A stretch of 64,000 bases of DNA, taken from Halanaerobiales bacterium. Its GTDB lineage: Bacteria; Bacillota; Halanaerobiia; Halanaerobiales; DTU029. Location: the NCBI GenBank assembly GCA_022360715.1, contig JAKSCG010000050.1, positions 1 through 64,000 on the forward strand, given 5' to 3'. Shown piece after piece: positions 26,417 through 35,924 of this stretch (position 1 is the stretch's first letter; every line of letters begins with the position of its first letter). The notes beneath the pieces are model-generated. The model made no database searches. It was not told where the DNA came from and was given only the letters and a program-made list of their open reading frames with translations. The position numbers and the translations under genes were made by a program.

Positions 26417-27411
26417 GTTTTGACACCTTCATTCCACTCCATGACGGTAGAAGCCCAGGTCAGACCGGCTCCAAAAGCAACCAGTACGATGATATCACCG
26501 TTTTTGATTAATTCTCGTTGATGGGCTTCCAGCAGGGCGATCGGAACCGAAGCACTGGAGGTATTACCGTATTTGGCCAGATTAACAAAGACCTTTTCCC
26601 CGGGTAAGTTTAGTCTTTTCGCAGCTGCTTCGATTATTCTTGTATTAGCCTGATGGGGAATTAATAAATCAACATCTTCGGGAAGCAGTCCGGCTTTAGC
26701 CAGCACATCAAGAGAAGCCTGCCCCATCGTCTTGACGGCAAACTTAAAAACCTGATTCCCTTCCATTTTAATAAAATGTTGTTTTTCGGCAATGGTCTTT
26801 TGGTTGGAGGGGTTAAGTGAGCCGCCTCCCGGCAGATAGAGCGATTTTGCCCCACTCCCGTCCGACCCTAATTCAAAAGCAAGCATCCCTCCCTGCTCAG
26901 TCGCTTGCAACACCGCTGCCCCTGCTCCATCCCCAAAAAGAACACAGGTATCCCGATCTTCCCAATCGGTTATTTTGGATAGGGTTTCTGAACCAACCAC
27001 CAGGGCATTCGCATACATTCCGGTTTCAATAAATTGAGCAGCAACGGCTAGACCGTAGACAAAACCTGAACAGCCTGCTTCCAGATCAAAAGTAGCTGCT
27101 CCTACCGCCCCTAACTTTTCCTGAAGGATACAGGCCGTAGCCGGAAACAACATATCAGGAGTAACCGTGGCCACAATTATTAAATCTAACTTTTCCGCCG
27201 ATAGTCCGGACATATCCAGGGCTTTTCTGGCAGCTTCAATCCCCATCTCGGAGCTGGTCATCTCCCCTTCAACAATATGTCGCTCCTTAATGCCTACCCT
27301 TCTCGTAATCCACTCGTCGGTAGTATCAACCATCTTTTCCAGGTCAAAATTAGTCAAGACCTTTGGCGGGACATATTTCCCTAATCCGGTAATAGTTGCA
27401 CGCCTAACCAT
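26413..27411 (-). CDS. fabH: Beta-ketoacyl-ACP synthase III
   Basis: Starts fatty acid synthesis by condensing an acyl-CoA with malonyl-ACP. The catalytic Cys is in DLEAGCSGFVYGL, His in LLIPHQANTRI and Asn in KYGNTSSASVP. It has 332 residues when started at the ATG of MVRRATITG (27411), which has a GGTGA upstream; a longer start is possible. It overlaps plsX by eight bases. Confidence 0.96.
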   Translation of the reverse strand: MVRRATITGLGKYVPPKVLTNFDLEKMVDTTDEWITRRVGIKERHIVEGEMTSSEMGIEAARKALDMSGLSAEKLDLIIVATVTPDMLFPATACILQEKLGAVGAATFDLEAGCSGFVYGLAVAAQFIETGMYANALVVGSETLSKITDWEDRDTCVLFGDGAGAAVLQATEQGGMLAFELGSDGSGAKSLYLPGGGSLNPSNQKTIAEKQHFIKMEGNQVFKFAVKTMGQASLDVLAKAGLLPEDVDLLIPHQANTRIIEAAAKRLNLPGEKVFVNLAKYGNTSSASVPIALLEAHQRELIKNGDIIVLVAFGAGLTWASTVMEWNEGVKT

Positions 27412-28417
27412 TAATTTCACCATCCTTAATAATCTCTTCTTCGATAATATTTACTATTTTTCCAGCCGCAGTTTCTTTGGCAACCTTAATTGCATTTAAG
27501 ATAGCAAGGGAATCAGAGCTGCCATGGCTGATAATAACAACACCATTTACTCCCAGCAGCGGGGCTCCGCCATACTGTCGATAATCAACTTTCTCCTTCA
27601 TTTTTTTCAGATATGGTTTTAGCAAAAGCGCCCCCATTTTAGCCCGCCAGTTACTGTTAAGCATATTTTTGAGTAATTGAAAGATATATGATGCTACCCC
27701 TTCAGTTGTTTTAAGGATAATATTGCCGATAAAACCGTCACAGACCACCAGATCACAGCTACCGTTAAAGATGTCGCGTCCTTCAACATTACCAATAAAA
27801 TTAGTAATTTTCTGCTCACTTGTTAGTAGCTCATAAGTATCTTTAACCAGTTGTGTTCCTTTTTCCTTTTCCTCACCAATGCTTAATAAACCGACTCGTG
27901 GTCGGCTTTTTTTGATAACCTGTCGGGCATAAACCTGCCCCATTAAAGCATATTGCAATAAATGCTCTGGCTTACTATCAATATTGGCCCCATTATCCAT
28001 TACCATTGTCTGCCCGCCGGCGGAAGGGAAATTAATCAAAATCGAAGGGCGTTTAATCCCCTTTAGTCGACCTAAAATTAATAAACTTCCCGCCATAACC
28101 GCACCAGTATTCCCGGCCGAGATAAAAGCATCAGCCTCTTTTTCTTTGAGCAGTTTTAAAGCCTTGACCAGCGAAGAATCCCTTTTTTGACGGATAGCCT
28201 TACTAGGTGATTCATCCATTCCGATTACTTCAGCGGCATTAATGATGGTTATTCTTGCCGCTGAATAGTCCTTGCCGGCCAGTTCTTCTTTAAGTTCGGC
28301 TTCCCGCCCCACCAACAATAATTCAATATCATTATATTGCTGACTGGCCAGGATTGCTCCAGCAACAATTTCCCGGGGGGCCCTGTCTCCTCCCATTGCA
28401 TCCAGGGCAATTCTCAT
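27404..28417 (-). CDS. plsX: Phosphate acyltransferase PlsX
   Basis: Makes acyl-phosphate from acyl-ACP for PlsY. The N-terminus MRIALDAMGGDRAPREIVAGA and the motifs SAGNTGAVMAGSL, NIDSKPEHLLQYA and GFIGNIILKTTEG are characteristic. 337 residues. It lies two bases downstream of fapR. Confidence 0.96.
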   Translation of the reverse strand: MRIALDAMGGDRAPREIVAGAILASQQYNDIELLLVGREAELKEELAGKDYSAARITIINAAEVIGMDESPSKAIRQKRDSSLVKALKLLKEKEADAFISAGNTGAVMAGSLLILGRLKGIKRPSILINFPSAGGQTMVMDNGANIDSKPEHLLQYALMGQVYARQVIKKSRPRVGLLSIGEEKEKGTQLVKDTYELLTSEQKITNFIGNVEGRDIFNGSCDLVVCDGFIGNIILKTTEGVASYIFQLLKNMLNSNWRAKMGALLLKPYLKKMKEKVDYRQYGGAPLLGVNGVVIISHGSSDSLAILNAIKVAKETAAGKIVNIIEEEIIKDGEING

Positions 28418-28419
28418 TA

Positions 28420-28977
28420 TTATCCCTCCAGTTGGGCAAACATGACAAAATCACCATTAAAAACCAACTCATCGCCACGGTGGGTTGTTACTTCAATTAA
28501 ATATCTCCGCTGCTCCTTTTTAATTACTTTGGCCAGCGCTTTGATCTTGTCACCCACTTGAACTGTTTTATGAAATCGTAAATTGGTACTACCGGTTAAT
28601 ACTCCCTGGGCGTTAATTACTGCCACCGCCAGCGAATTTGCCTGGGCAAATATGTAATGACCTCTAATGATCTGACTCCTTTGTAAAGCCATTTCTTCAG
28701 AGGTTTTAAGAACCGAAAGGGCATAATGATCCAGCTCCAGTTCCAGTAGTTCACCGATTACCTCCCCTTCATTGACTGACTTTAAACGTGCGTAAGCAGA
28801 AGCAGCACTCTTCGTTCTCTCCCTTACTTCCGGAATTTTTAATTCTAAACGATCCAGGCGAACGGTTTGGATACTGACTTTAAGTTTTTCTGATAATTCG
28901 CGGTCAGTAAACAAGGGGTTTCGGTTTAATATTTCTTTTAATTTTATTTGTCGTTCTTTTTTCAGCATTTTTATCAC
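28420..28977 (-). CDS. fapR: FapR, malonyl-CoA-responsive repressor of lipid genes
   Basis: Represses fatty acid and phospholipid genes until malonyl-CoA binds. An N-terminal helix-turn-helix (TDRELSEKLKVSIQTVRLDRLEL) is followed by a hot-dog-fold effector domain (GHYIFAQANSLAVAVINA ... VFNGDFVMFAQ). About 185 residues. The start is probably the GTG five bases after AGGTGG. Its own operator lies just upstream, so the whole fapR-plsX-fabHKDG-acpP-fabF operon should be autoregulated. Confidence 0.95.
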   Translation of the reverse strand: MIKMLKKERQIKLKEILNRNPLFTDRELSEKLKVSIQTVRLDRLELKIPEVRERTKSAASAYARLKSVNEGEVIGELLELELDHYALSVLKTSEEMALQRSQIIRGHYIFAQANSLAVAVINAQGVLTGSTNLRFHKTVQVGDKIKALAKVIKKEQRRYLIEVTTHRGDELVFNGDFVMFAQLEG

Positions 28978-28988
28978 TATGACCACCT

Positions 28989-29007
28989 ATTAGTACCAGC
29001 TACTAAT
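28989..29007 (-). promoter_or_regulatory. FapR operator
   Basis: ATTAGTACCAGCTACTAAT is an inverted repeat (TTAGTA-N5-TACTAA) matching the FapR site known from Bacillus. It covers about +6 to +24 of the predicted transcript, between the promoter and the fapR start. Confidence 0.88.
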
Positions 29008-29019
29008 ATTACCTTTTAT

Positions 29020-29048
29020 ATTATACTTTACTTTGCAAATAATTTCAA
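29020..29048 (-). promoter_or_regulatory. Sigma-A promoter of the fapR-fab operon
   Basis: On the minus strand TTGAAA and TATAAT are separated by exactly 17 bases. It sits directly upstream of the FapR operator. Confidence 0.8.
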
Positions 29049-29057
29049 GCAGGAAAA

Positions 29058-29090
29058 GAAAAAGGTGACAAATTAATCATCACCTTTTTT
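29058..29090 (-). terminator. Intrinsic terminator downstream of rpmF
   Basis: On the minus strand AAAGGTGA and TCACCTTT pair around an 11-base loop, with a T-rich tail (TTTTTCTTTT). It separates the rpmF unit from the fapR promoter. Confidence 0.8.
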
Positions 29091-29106
29091 CGTTTATGAT
29101 CTTTTT

Positions 29107-29280
29107 TTACTCTCCGGCAACTTCTTTTCCTTTATAATGACCACAGGAAGGACAGACCCTATGGGGTAATTTAAATTCATGGCACTGTGGACAAGCGACC
29201 AGACTAGGAGCTGTTAATTTCCAGTGAGTACGGCGTTTTCGTTTGCGCGCTTTCGATGTTCTCCTCTTGGGTACAGCCAA
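29107..29280 (-). CDS. rpmF: 50S ribosomal protein L32
   Basis: 57 residues: [20 protein letters not shown], then a zinc ribbon CPQC ... [11 protein letters not shown]. The start is TTG (29278-29280) with GGGGGTG seven bases upstream. It follows the yceD gene by 14 bases, the usual pairing in Firmicutes. All four cysteines are kept, so this is the zinc-binding form. Confidence 0.96.
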   Translation of the reverse strand: MAVPKRRTSKARKRKRRTHWKLTAPSLVACPQCHEFKLPHRVCPSCGHYKGKEVAGE

Positions 29281-29294
29281 AATACAACACCCCC

Positions 29295-29774
29295 TTAATC
29301 ATCATCTCTTGAAAAAAAATCTTTTAATTTTAATAAACGCGGATCAATCTTCTCCCGGCTACAATCACACTGAACATTGTTTAGATTTCGCCCGCATAAG
29401 GGGCATAATCCCTGACAATTTCCCCGGCAAACGGTTTTCATCGGGATCTCCAGTAAAATATGTTCAACAATAATATTGGTTAAATCAATATTTTCCAGAT
29501 CCGGGATTTCACTTTTCAACAATTCTTCATTAATGCTCACCTTTAGTTCAAAGCTGAATTTATCCAGACAGCGACTACAGGTTAAAAGCAGTCTCCCGGT
29601 CAGTTCCCCGGTAAGCATAAAAGAGTCCTTGGTATTATAGATGTCAAGGTTAATTTGCAAGGGAAAAGGAGTTTCAATCTCCTGATAACCATTAATTAAA
29701 TCCGGTAATTCGATCTGCTTTTTGATGCTTTTATGACTTCCAAGATCAGTTAAACAACCCAAATTGATTTTCAC
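29295..29774 (-). CDS. YceD/DUF177 family protein (YlbN homologue)
   Basis: 159 residues; YceD proteins are linked to 23S rRNA accumulation and are almost always encoded before rpmF. A zinc-like cysteine cluster is seen: C-S-R-C in the middle and [15 protein letters not shown] towards the C-terminus (ETVCRGNC-type motif of DUF177). The start ATG is 14 codons upstream of the conserved core. Co-transcribed with rpmF. Confidence 0.9.
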   Translation of the reverse strand: MKINLGCLTDLGSHKSIKKQIELPDLINGYQEIETPFPLQINLDIYNTKDSFMLTGELTGRLLLTCSRCLDKFSFELKVSINEELLKSEIPDLENIDLTNIIVEHILLEIPMKTVCRGNCQGLCPLCGRNLNNVQCDCSREKIDPRLLKLKDFFSRDDD

Positions 29775-29849
29775 TAGTCCCCACCTCTGTCATAAACAGC
29801 CAAATCTAATTATAATAAATATATTATAACCTTGTCAAGTTAAATTTAT

Positions 29850-31043
29850 CTATCGCCGAATCACTTCTTTCGTATCACGGGCGATCATTAACTCTTCATT
29901 GGTCGGGATGACCAAAACCTTAATCTTGGAGTCCGGGGTAGTAATGTCAATCTCCTGTTTTCTGACCTGATTGGCGGCCTGATCCAGCTCAATATTTAAA
30001 AAACTTAAATACTCGAGAATAACCTTTCTGGTACTGGATTGGTTTTCACCAATACCGGCAGTAAAGACAATAGCATCTACCCCCCCCATTGCTACCATAT
30101 AAGCCCCAATATACTTGGCAACCCGATAATCAAATATTTCCAGGGCGGTTTGGGCCTTTTCATTCCCTTTTCCGGCGGCTGAATCAATATCCCGGGAGTC
30201 ATTACTAATCCCGGAAACACCATAAAGACCACTCTGCTTATTGATAATATTATCGATCTCCTGGATCGTCAACTCTTCCTTATCCATTAAAAAGGGAATA
30301 ATCGCTGGGTCAATATCACCGCAACGAGTCCCCATGACCAGTCCCTCCAACGGCGTAAGACCCATACTGGTATCAATTGATTGACCGTTTTTGACCGCAG
30401 CAATACTGGCCCCATTCCCCAGATGACAGGTTATGATCTTTAGCTCGTCAATTGGCCGACCTAACATAACAGCAGCCCGTTGGGCTACATATTTATGGGA
30501 TGTCCCGTGAAAACCGTAACGCCTGATTCCGTAATTTTGATAATACTGATAGGGTAAGGCGTACATATATGCTTTGCGGGGCATGGTCTGATGAAAAGCA
30601 GTATCAAAGACGGCTACCTGAGGAGTACCCGGCATTAATTCAGCACAGACTTTAATTCCGGACAGGTTGTGCGGATTATGGAGGGGAGCGAGATCTGATA
30701 CTTCTTCAATTTGTTTGATTACTTCATCGGTAATCAAAGTAGAAGACGCAAATTTTTCACCACCATGAACGACCCGGTGTCCCACCGCATTTATTTCATC
30801 CATTGACTGCAGTACGGCATATTCTTTCTTTAACAAAACGTCAATTACCATTTCGATGGCGACATTATGATCTGGAATTTCCGCCTTAATAACTATTTCT
30901 TCGCCAGTCAGCTGATGTTCTAAAAAGGCGTCTTCAATCCCGATTCTTTCGACAACACCTTTGGCCAATACTGACTCATCATTGATATTAATTAACTGGT
31001 ATTTTAGTGATGAACTACCACAATTAAGTACTAATATTTTCAT
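29850..31043 (-). CDS. ackA: Acetate kinase
   Basis: Interconverts acetyl phosphate plus ADP with acetate plus ATP. It starts with the ASKHA motif VLNCGSSSLKYQL; VAVFDTAFHQTMP, ITCHLGNGASIAAV, GTRCGDIDPAI and FTAGIGENQ follow. 397 residues. It lies 37 bases downstream of pta, giving a fermentative acetate pathway with substrate-level ATP gain. Confidence 0.97.
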   Translation of the reverse strand: MKILVLNCGSSSLKYQLININDESVLAKGVVERIGIEDAFLEHQLTGEEIVIKAEIPDHNVAIEMVIDVLLKKEYAVLQSMDEINAVGHRVVHGGEKFASSTLITDEVIKQIEEVSDLAPLHNPHNLSGIKVCAELMPGTPQVAVFDTAFHQTMPRKAYMYALPYQYYQNYGIRRYGFHGTSHKYVAQRAAVMLGRPIDELKIITCHLGNGASIAAVKNGQSIDTSMGLTPLEGLVMGTRCGDIDPAIIPFLMDKEELTIQEIDNIINKQSGLYGVSGISNDSRDIDSAAGKGNEKAQTALEIFDYRVAKYIGAYMVAMGGVDAIVFTAGIGENQSSTRKVILEYLSFLNIELDQAANQVRKQEIDITTPDSKIKVLVIPTNEELMIARDTKEVIRR

Positions 31044-31080
31044 TGATACGTCCCCCTTATTTTAATTGCGTATGTAAAAT

Positions 31081-32073
31081 TTAAGAAGCCTGGACTGAAG
31101 TGATCGCGACAAGATTCACAATATCATCTACTGAACAACCCCGTGACAGGTCATTAACCGGTTTGGCAATCCCTTGGAGGATCGGCCCGATGGCTTTGGC
31201 CCCGGCTAATCTCTCTACTAATTTATAACCAATATTCCCGGACTGCAGATCAGGAAATACCAGCACATTAGCCTTTCCTGCGACACAGTTATTCGGACAT
31301 TTGGTTTTAGCGACAGCTGCAATTAATGCTGCATCTGCTTGCAATTCCCCGTCCAACAACAAACCTTGGGCCCGCTCCCTGGCAATCTTGGTAGCCGTTA
31401 CAACCCGTTCTACCAACTCGTGGGAAGCGCTTCCCTTAGTTGAGAAAGATAACAAGGCAACAATTGGTTCAATATTTAACAAAGTTCGAGCTGTTTCAGC
31501 TGATGATAATGCTATCTCTGCTAATTGTTCGGCCTCAGGGACTGGATTAACAGCGCAGTCAGCAAAAACAAAAGTACCGTTTGCCCCTAATTCACTATCA
31601 GGTAATTGCATGATAAATGCACCGGAGACCACTGATACTCCTGGTTTGGTCTTAATAATTTGGAAGGGCGGTCGTAAAACATCACCGGTAGAATTAATCG
31701 AACCGGCCACCATTCCGTCAGCCTGCCCAGTGTGGACAAGCATCGTCCCAAAATAAAGGGGGTCAACCATTATCCTGCTTGCCTCATCTCTACTAATCCC
31801 TTTATGTTTCCTTAATTGATAAAAAAGATCATCAAACTCTTGCTTCCGATCGGATTGGCCGGGATTAATTAAGACAGCCCTATCAATGTCAGCACCCTCT
31901 TGACTGGCAATACTCTTTATTTCATCTTCTGCTCCCAGAAGTATGATCTCAGCCAATTCGTCTTTTAAAATTTCAAAGGCTGCCTTAATTATTCTCGGCT
32001 CAGTACCTTCAGGGAGGACAATTTTCTTTCGATTGTCTCTGGCCCTGTTTTTGAAATCTTCCAGTAATTCCAT
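31081..32073 (-). CDS. pta: Phosphate acetyltransferase
   Basis: Converts acetyl-CoA to acetyl phosphate. It is the short single-domain form (330 residues) with LPEGTEPRI at the N-terminus, MVAGSINSTGDVLRP, FADCAVNPVPEAEQLAEIA and LSFSTKGSA. It forms the pta-ackA operon, divergent from tmcAL. Confidence 0.96.
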   Translation of the reverse strand: MELLEDFKNRARDNRKKIVLPEGTEPRIIKAAFEILKDELAEIILLGAEDEIKSIASQEGADIDRAVLINPGQSDRKQEFDDLFYQLRKHKGISRDEASRIMVDPLYFGTMLVHTGQADGMVAGSINSTGDVLRPPFQIIKTKPGVSVVSGAFIMQLPDSELGANGTFVFADCAVNPVPEAEQLAEIALSSAETARTLLNIEPIVALLSFSTKGSASHELVERVVTATKIARERAQGLLLDGELQADAALIAAVAKTKCPNNCVAGKANVLVFPDLQSGNIGYKLVERLAGAKAIGPILQGIAKPVNDLSRGCSVDDIVNLVAITSVQAS

Positions 32074-32274
32074 TAAAACATCCCCTTTATAAATTTTTAC
32101 AAAAAATAAAAGTATCGTGAATTGTATATTCGAGTTTTTTTTGATAACATTATTATAATACTACAACTAATTAAATTATCCTGTTTCCGAACAAAAGAAA
32201 TACTTATCAAAATTTTACGATTTTATTTCAGCCGATCTTTAGACCATATTTATCAAACTCAGGAGATGAACTTA

Positions 32275-33543
32275 ATGAAATTATTAGGTATTATAACCGA
32301 ATATAATCCCTTCCATAATGGACATTTATACCATCTAAAAAAATCGAGGGAAAAAGTAGCTGCAGATGGAATAATCTGTATAATGAACGGCAATTTTGTC
32401 CAGCGTGGTCTACCGGCCCTCCTTGATAAGTGGAGCAGAACAAGAATGGCCATTGAAAATGGTGTCGATTTAGTTATTGAGCTCCCCTTAATTTATGGAA
32501 TCAGAAGTGCCGAATATTTCGCTCTCGGTGCGATTCAGCTCCTGTCAGCTACTAGACTGGTTGACTCTTTGGTTTTTGGTAGTGAAAGTGGTGAAATTGA
32601 TTACCTCCTTACAATCGCCAGGGTTCTCAGCCAGGAAAGCCCTTATTTTCAACAACAAATAAAAAAATACCTGACAAAAGGTCTTTCTTTTCCGCGCGCC
32701 CGCGAGTCGGCTTTAATTGATCTGCTTAGAGTTGACTCAAACTATCGTACGAAGGAGATATTAAAAATAAAGGATATTATCGGTGAACCCAATAATATCC
32801 TCGGTATAGAATACATTAAAGCGATTTTACAGACCGCGGCCTCAATTAAACCGGTCACGATCAAACGGAGCAGTAAAAACTACCATCAAAAGGAACTTAG
32901 CGGCAAATACGCCAGTGCCACTGCGATCAGAGAAAAAATTGCCCAAGACCAATTACGGCAAGTTAAAGCATACCTACCCCCGAGCAGTTGGAAAATATTG
33001 TGCGAAGCAGCTAAGCAAGGAAAGATTGTCACCGGAAACTCCAACTTGGGAATAATGGTGCTGACCCGGCTAAGACAAATGAAAACTGAAGAAGTTAAAG
33101 CTTATCATGAAATTGACCATGGCCTGGAAAATAGAATAAGCAAGGCGGCTCGGTATGCCGGGGATCTCTCCCAATTAATCACACAGATCAAGAGCAAAGC
33201 CGTTACCTGGACAAGGGTTCAGCGCAACCTCTTACATATCTTATTTGGTTTGACTGCTAAAGAGTTTAAGGAGATGACCGGCCATGGTATCCAGTATTTA
33301 AGGATACTGGGTTTTAACAAAAAAGGAGAAAAAATCCTGGGCGAGTTAAGTAAACGGACCAATGTACCGATTATCGTTCAACCGGCCGATTTCTTGAATG
33401 AAATCGAGCTTAATCACCCTGATCCTCTGATCAAGTCTTTAAGTTATGACCTGTTAGCCAGTGATCTCTATACCCTTTGCTATCCTGAATTATCAGCCCG
33501 CAAGGGGCATCTCGATTTTTCAATACCGGTTATTAAAAACTAA
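32275..33543 (+). CDS. tmcAL: tRNA(Met) cytidine acetate ligase TmcAL (YlbM)
   Basis: Uses acetate and ATP to acetylate the wobble cytidine (ac4C34) of elongator tRNA-Met. The N-terminus LLGIITEYNPFHNGHLYHL is a nucleotidyltransferase HxGH-type motif; MNGNFVQRGLPALLDKWSR and ELPLIYGIRSAEYFALGAI are family-specific. An open frame continues upstream to 32122, but AGGAG at 32261 fixes the ATG at 32275. 422 residues. It sits opposite pta-ackA and its 3' end overlaps the convergent protease gene by four bases. Orientation is reversed relative to the ylb genes around it. Confidence 0.93.
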   Translation: MKLLGIITEYNPFHNGHLYHLKKSREKVAADGIICIMNGNFVQRGLPALLDKWSRTRMAIENGVDLVIELPLIYGIRSAEYFALGAIQLLSATRLVDSLVFGSESGEIDYLLTIARVLSQESPYFQQQIKKYLTKGLSFPRARESALIDLLRVDSNYRTKEILKIKDIIGEPNNILGIEYIKAILQTAASIKPVTIKRSSKNYHQKELSGKYASATAIREKIAQDQLRQVKAYLPPSSWKILCEAAKQGKIVTGNSNLGIMVLTRLRQMKTEEVKAYHEIDHGLENRISKAARYAGDLSQLITQIKSKAVTWTRVQRNLLHILFGLTAKEFKEMTGHGIQYLRILGFNKKGEKILGELSKRTNVPIIVQPADFLNEIELNHPDPLIKSLSYDLLASDLYTLCYPELSARKGHLDFSIPVIKN

Positions 33544-34544
33544 TTGTTGGCCAGATAATGCAGAGCCTGGTCAATCGTCTCGATTGGCACTAATTTTAAC
33601 CAGGTAACATATTCTTTGGCTTCTTCGTAATTATCAAGTGGAACCAAGAATAAATCAGCATTACTACTTTCGGCCGACATAACCTTCTGGCCCACCCCGT
33701 CTATTGCCCCGACGTTTCCCTCCAGGTCGACGGTACCGGTACCGGCAATTCTCCGTTCTTTTGTTATATCTTCCGGCAGCAGTTGATTATAGATCTCCAG
33801 GACAAACATAGCACCTGCCGAAGAACCGGCAATGTTTTCGGTATGAAAGGAAACCTCCCGCGGAAATTTATAAGCAATATCAGTATAAATCGAAACTCCA
33901 ATTGATGCTTTACCCGGATTATTACTTATTTCAACAGTTTTTAACCGATAGTTAATTCTCTGTTCATCCCTTTTTACCGTAATACTGACCTCTTCACCAA
34001 TCTGATGTTTTCTGATCAGTCGAACAGCAGCAGCATCATCTTCGACCACTTCTTCGTCAATCGAAACAATAAGATCGCCTTTTTTTAAGAATTCGGCCGC
34101 AGAACCCGTTTTCAGGACCTCGTCTATTTTAGCTCCCCGTTTTGTTATCTCGATCTGGTAACCGGCCTTTTGAAACGCTACCGCCTGGGCCTTTAACTTG
34201 CTATCTTCCATATGCTTTTGCATGATTTCCATATATTGCTCGATATCAATCTCAGGCGGAAGATGCTCTGCACGTGATTCCAGCTCGACTCCCTTTGGTC
34301 TCCTGAAAGTAATATAGATAACATCCCAGAATGTAGCCCGGCGGCTTGATACCGCCGTCAACATAAAATCACCTCTGCCCGGTCCTTTCGAGCCGTCCTC
34401 GACAGTAATGATCGGAGACAGCTCTTGGGCAATACCCGGTTCAATTACATAATGCTGTGTTGGAACTGGTACCAGATTAAAAACAATAAATGTAATAATT
34501 ATCAAACCTAGTATTTTGCTTATTCTACCGTTTCTTTGCTCCAT
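33540..34544 (-). CDS. PDZ-Lon membrane protease (SepM/YlbL family)
   Basis: 334 residues: an N-terminal membrane anchor (ILGLIIITFIVFNLVP), a PDZ domain in the middle (LKTGSAAEFLKKGDLIVSIDEE), and a Lon-type protease domain with catalytic Ser in GSSAGAMFVLEI and Lys in DGVGQKVMSA. It acts outside the cytoplasmic membrane. Relatives process peptides or DNA-damage regulators. The gene starts inside the 3' end of the patatin gene (25-base overlap). Confidence 0.93.
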   Translation of the reverse strand: MEQRNGRISKILGLIIITFIVFNLVPVPTQHYVIEPGIAQELSPIITVEDGSKGPGRGDFMLTAVSSRRATFWDVIYITFRRPKGVELESRAEHLPPEIDIEQYMEIMQKHMEDSKLKAQAVAFQKAGYQIEITKRGAKIDEVLKTGSAAEFLKKGDLIVSIDEEVVEDDAAAVRLIRKHQIGEEVSITVKRDEQRINYRLKTVEISNNPGKASIGVSIYTDIAYKFPREVSFHTENIAGSSAGAMFVLEIYNQLLPEDITKERRIAGTGTVDLEGNVGAIDGVGQKVMSAESSNADLFLVPLDNYEEAKEYVTWLKLVPIETIDQALHYLANN

Positions 34545-35335
34545 CCAATCCTCTCCCTAATCAATTCTTTAATCACCGGTAAAGCTTCTTGGGCAGCTTT
34601 ACCCCCTTTTTTAATACAGTAAGCGGCCTGATCAAGTTCAAAACTACCGCAATCATCGAGCTCGGGCCTGATGATTACATCTGCTTTTAATTCCCGGTAC
34701 TTATCTAGTTCTTTCTGCATAATATCAAAGGTATTAAACAGGATATCAAAAACATTTTCCGTTTTACGCTTAACTACCTTTGTTCCTACATCAACAGCAA
34801 TAACCAGATCCGCTCCCATTTGATAAGCCGTGGAGACCGGTACTTTATCCAGGACACCCCCGTCTACCAGGAGACGCCCCTGATGAGCAAAAGGAGCATA
34901 AATACCGGGGATGGCTGTACTGGCTCTAATTGCCCCGGCCAGTGACCCCTCTTTTATTACTATGTGCTTTCCCTGTTCAATATCACAGGCAATTGCCGCA
35001 TATGGTATATTTAATTCTTCAATATCTTTAGATCCGGTAATAATCTCCAGAAAAGATAGTAATTTCTGGCCTTTAATTAACCCTTGTCGCGGAAAAGTAA
35101 GATCGGTCAGATGGTCCCAATCCAATTCATAAGCAAAGCCCTTGATGTATCTTAAAGGAACACCGGCGGCATAGATCCCGCCAATTAAGCTACCGATACT
35201 GGTCCCGGCAATGATATCAATACTAATATTATTTCTTTCCAGCACTTCCAATATACCAATATGGGCTAATCCTCTGGCAGCTCCCGCCCCCAAAGCCAAC
35301 CCAATTTTTAATTTTTTTTTTCCATTGACAATCAC
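34520..35335 (-). CDS. Patatin-like phospholipase (YlbK/RssA family)
   Basis: 271 residues. It has the glycine-rich oxyanion loop GAGAARGLAHIG, the lipase box GTSIGSLIG (Ser nucleophile) and the dyad DGGV (LLVDGGVLDKVP). It has no signal peptide, so it is probably a cytoplasmic lipid acyl hydrolase. Its coupling with the YlbL-type protease repeats the B. subtilis ylbK-ylbL order. Confidence 0.92.
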   Translation of the reverse strand: MIVNGKKKLKIGLALGAGAARGLAHIGILEVLERNNISIDIIAGTSIGSLIGGIYAAGVPLRYIKGFAYELDWDHLTDLTFPRQGLIKGQKLLSFLEIITGSKDIEELNIPYAAIACDIEQGKHIVIKEGSLAGAIRASTAIPGIYAPFAHQGRLLVDGGVLDKVPVSTAYQMGADLVIAVDVGTKVVKRKTENVFDILFNTFDIMQKELDKYRELKADVIIRPELDDCGSFELDQAAYCIKKGGKAAQEALPVIKELIRERIGWSKETVE

Positions 35336-35371
35336 CCATTTTACGGAATACTTTAATTGCCTGTCTATTAT

Positions 35372-35440
35372 ATCTTATCACCTATCAAAATGCAAAATAA
35401 AAACCCCTACTTAAGAGGGGTTATCTTCGATCACTTTGAT
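35372..35440. repeat. Direct repeat, copy 1 (truncated gene end plus terminator)
   Basis: Positions 35386-35440 are identical to 36006-36060; with 14 further bases on the left the match is 67 of 69. This copy carries the last nine codons and stop of the HD-GYP regulator (IKVIEDNPS) and the terminator, detached from any reading frame. Similarity stops sharply at 35440. Confidence 0.95.
35397..35427 (-). terminator. Terminator of the cassette gene (copy 1)
   Basis: On the minus strand AACCCCT and AGGGGTT enclose CTTAAGT, followed by TTTATTTTG. It is part of the duplicated segment and now serves the small membrane-protein gene. Confidence 0.75.
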
Positions 35441-35486
35441 CAATTTAGGAAACTAAATCAGGCCATCTCTATTTTCTTATGTTAGC

Positions 35487-35897
35487 TCAATAAAGATAAA
35501 GACCCATCCAAATCAAAACTATCGAAAAAATTATGATAGAAATATTCAATTTGAGCATTTTTTTCTTGTCACCTAACAGCTTGACGGCAAATTTTCTAAA
35601 TTGATCGTATTGAAATAGGATGGTACTAACTTTGATCCCGGTCAAAGAAACCAAAGCAGCAATGATCCAATCATATTGGATATCCGAAGTAAAGACCCGA
35701 TACCAAGTATAGCCAATAAGCAGGATTGTAAATCCCCCAACTAGATAAATCCATCTTGGTTTCTTTTCCGTATAGGCCTGATTAAGTTCCCACTTATTCC
35801 ATCCTTCCCTACCCATGATACCCATGATAACTCTTGAACCTATCCCAATGAGAGCCCAAAAAAAGCATAACAGACTAAAAAAATTTACATTTGCCAT
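35487..35897 (-). CDS. Small four-helix membrane protein of unknown function (cassette gene)
   Basis: 136 residues, starting at the ATG of MANVNFFSLLCFFWALIGIG, where GGGGAGG lies seven bases upstream. Four hydrophobic segments are at about 5-25, 52-68, 78-96 and 115-134. Between the first two is a charged, Trp-rich loop (GREGWNKWELNQAYTEKKPRW). I do not recognise it; the layout recalls small DUF3784-like membrane proteins, without proof. It has its own strong promoter and a perfect palindrome upstream, and is bounded on both sides by a 55-bp direct repeat, which suggests that it was inserted as a unit. Confidence 0.65.
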   Translation of the reverse strand: MANVNFFSLLCFFWALIGIGSRVIMGIMGREGWNKWELNQAYTEKKPRWIYLVGGFTILLIGYTWYRVFTSDIQYDWIIAALVSLTGIKVSTILFQYDQFRKFAVKLLGDKKKMLKLNISIIIFSIVLIWMGLYLY

Positions 35898-35924
35898 GAT
35901 AATTCCTCCCCATGCTTCTTTTTT

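Noticed and set aside
32122-32274. N-terminal extension of TmcAL
   Set aside because: The extra residues are not family-like, and AGGAG at 32261 fixes the start at 32275.
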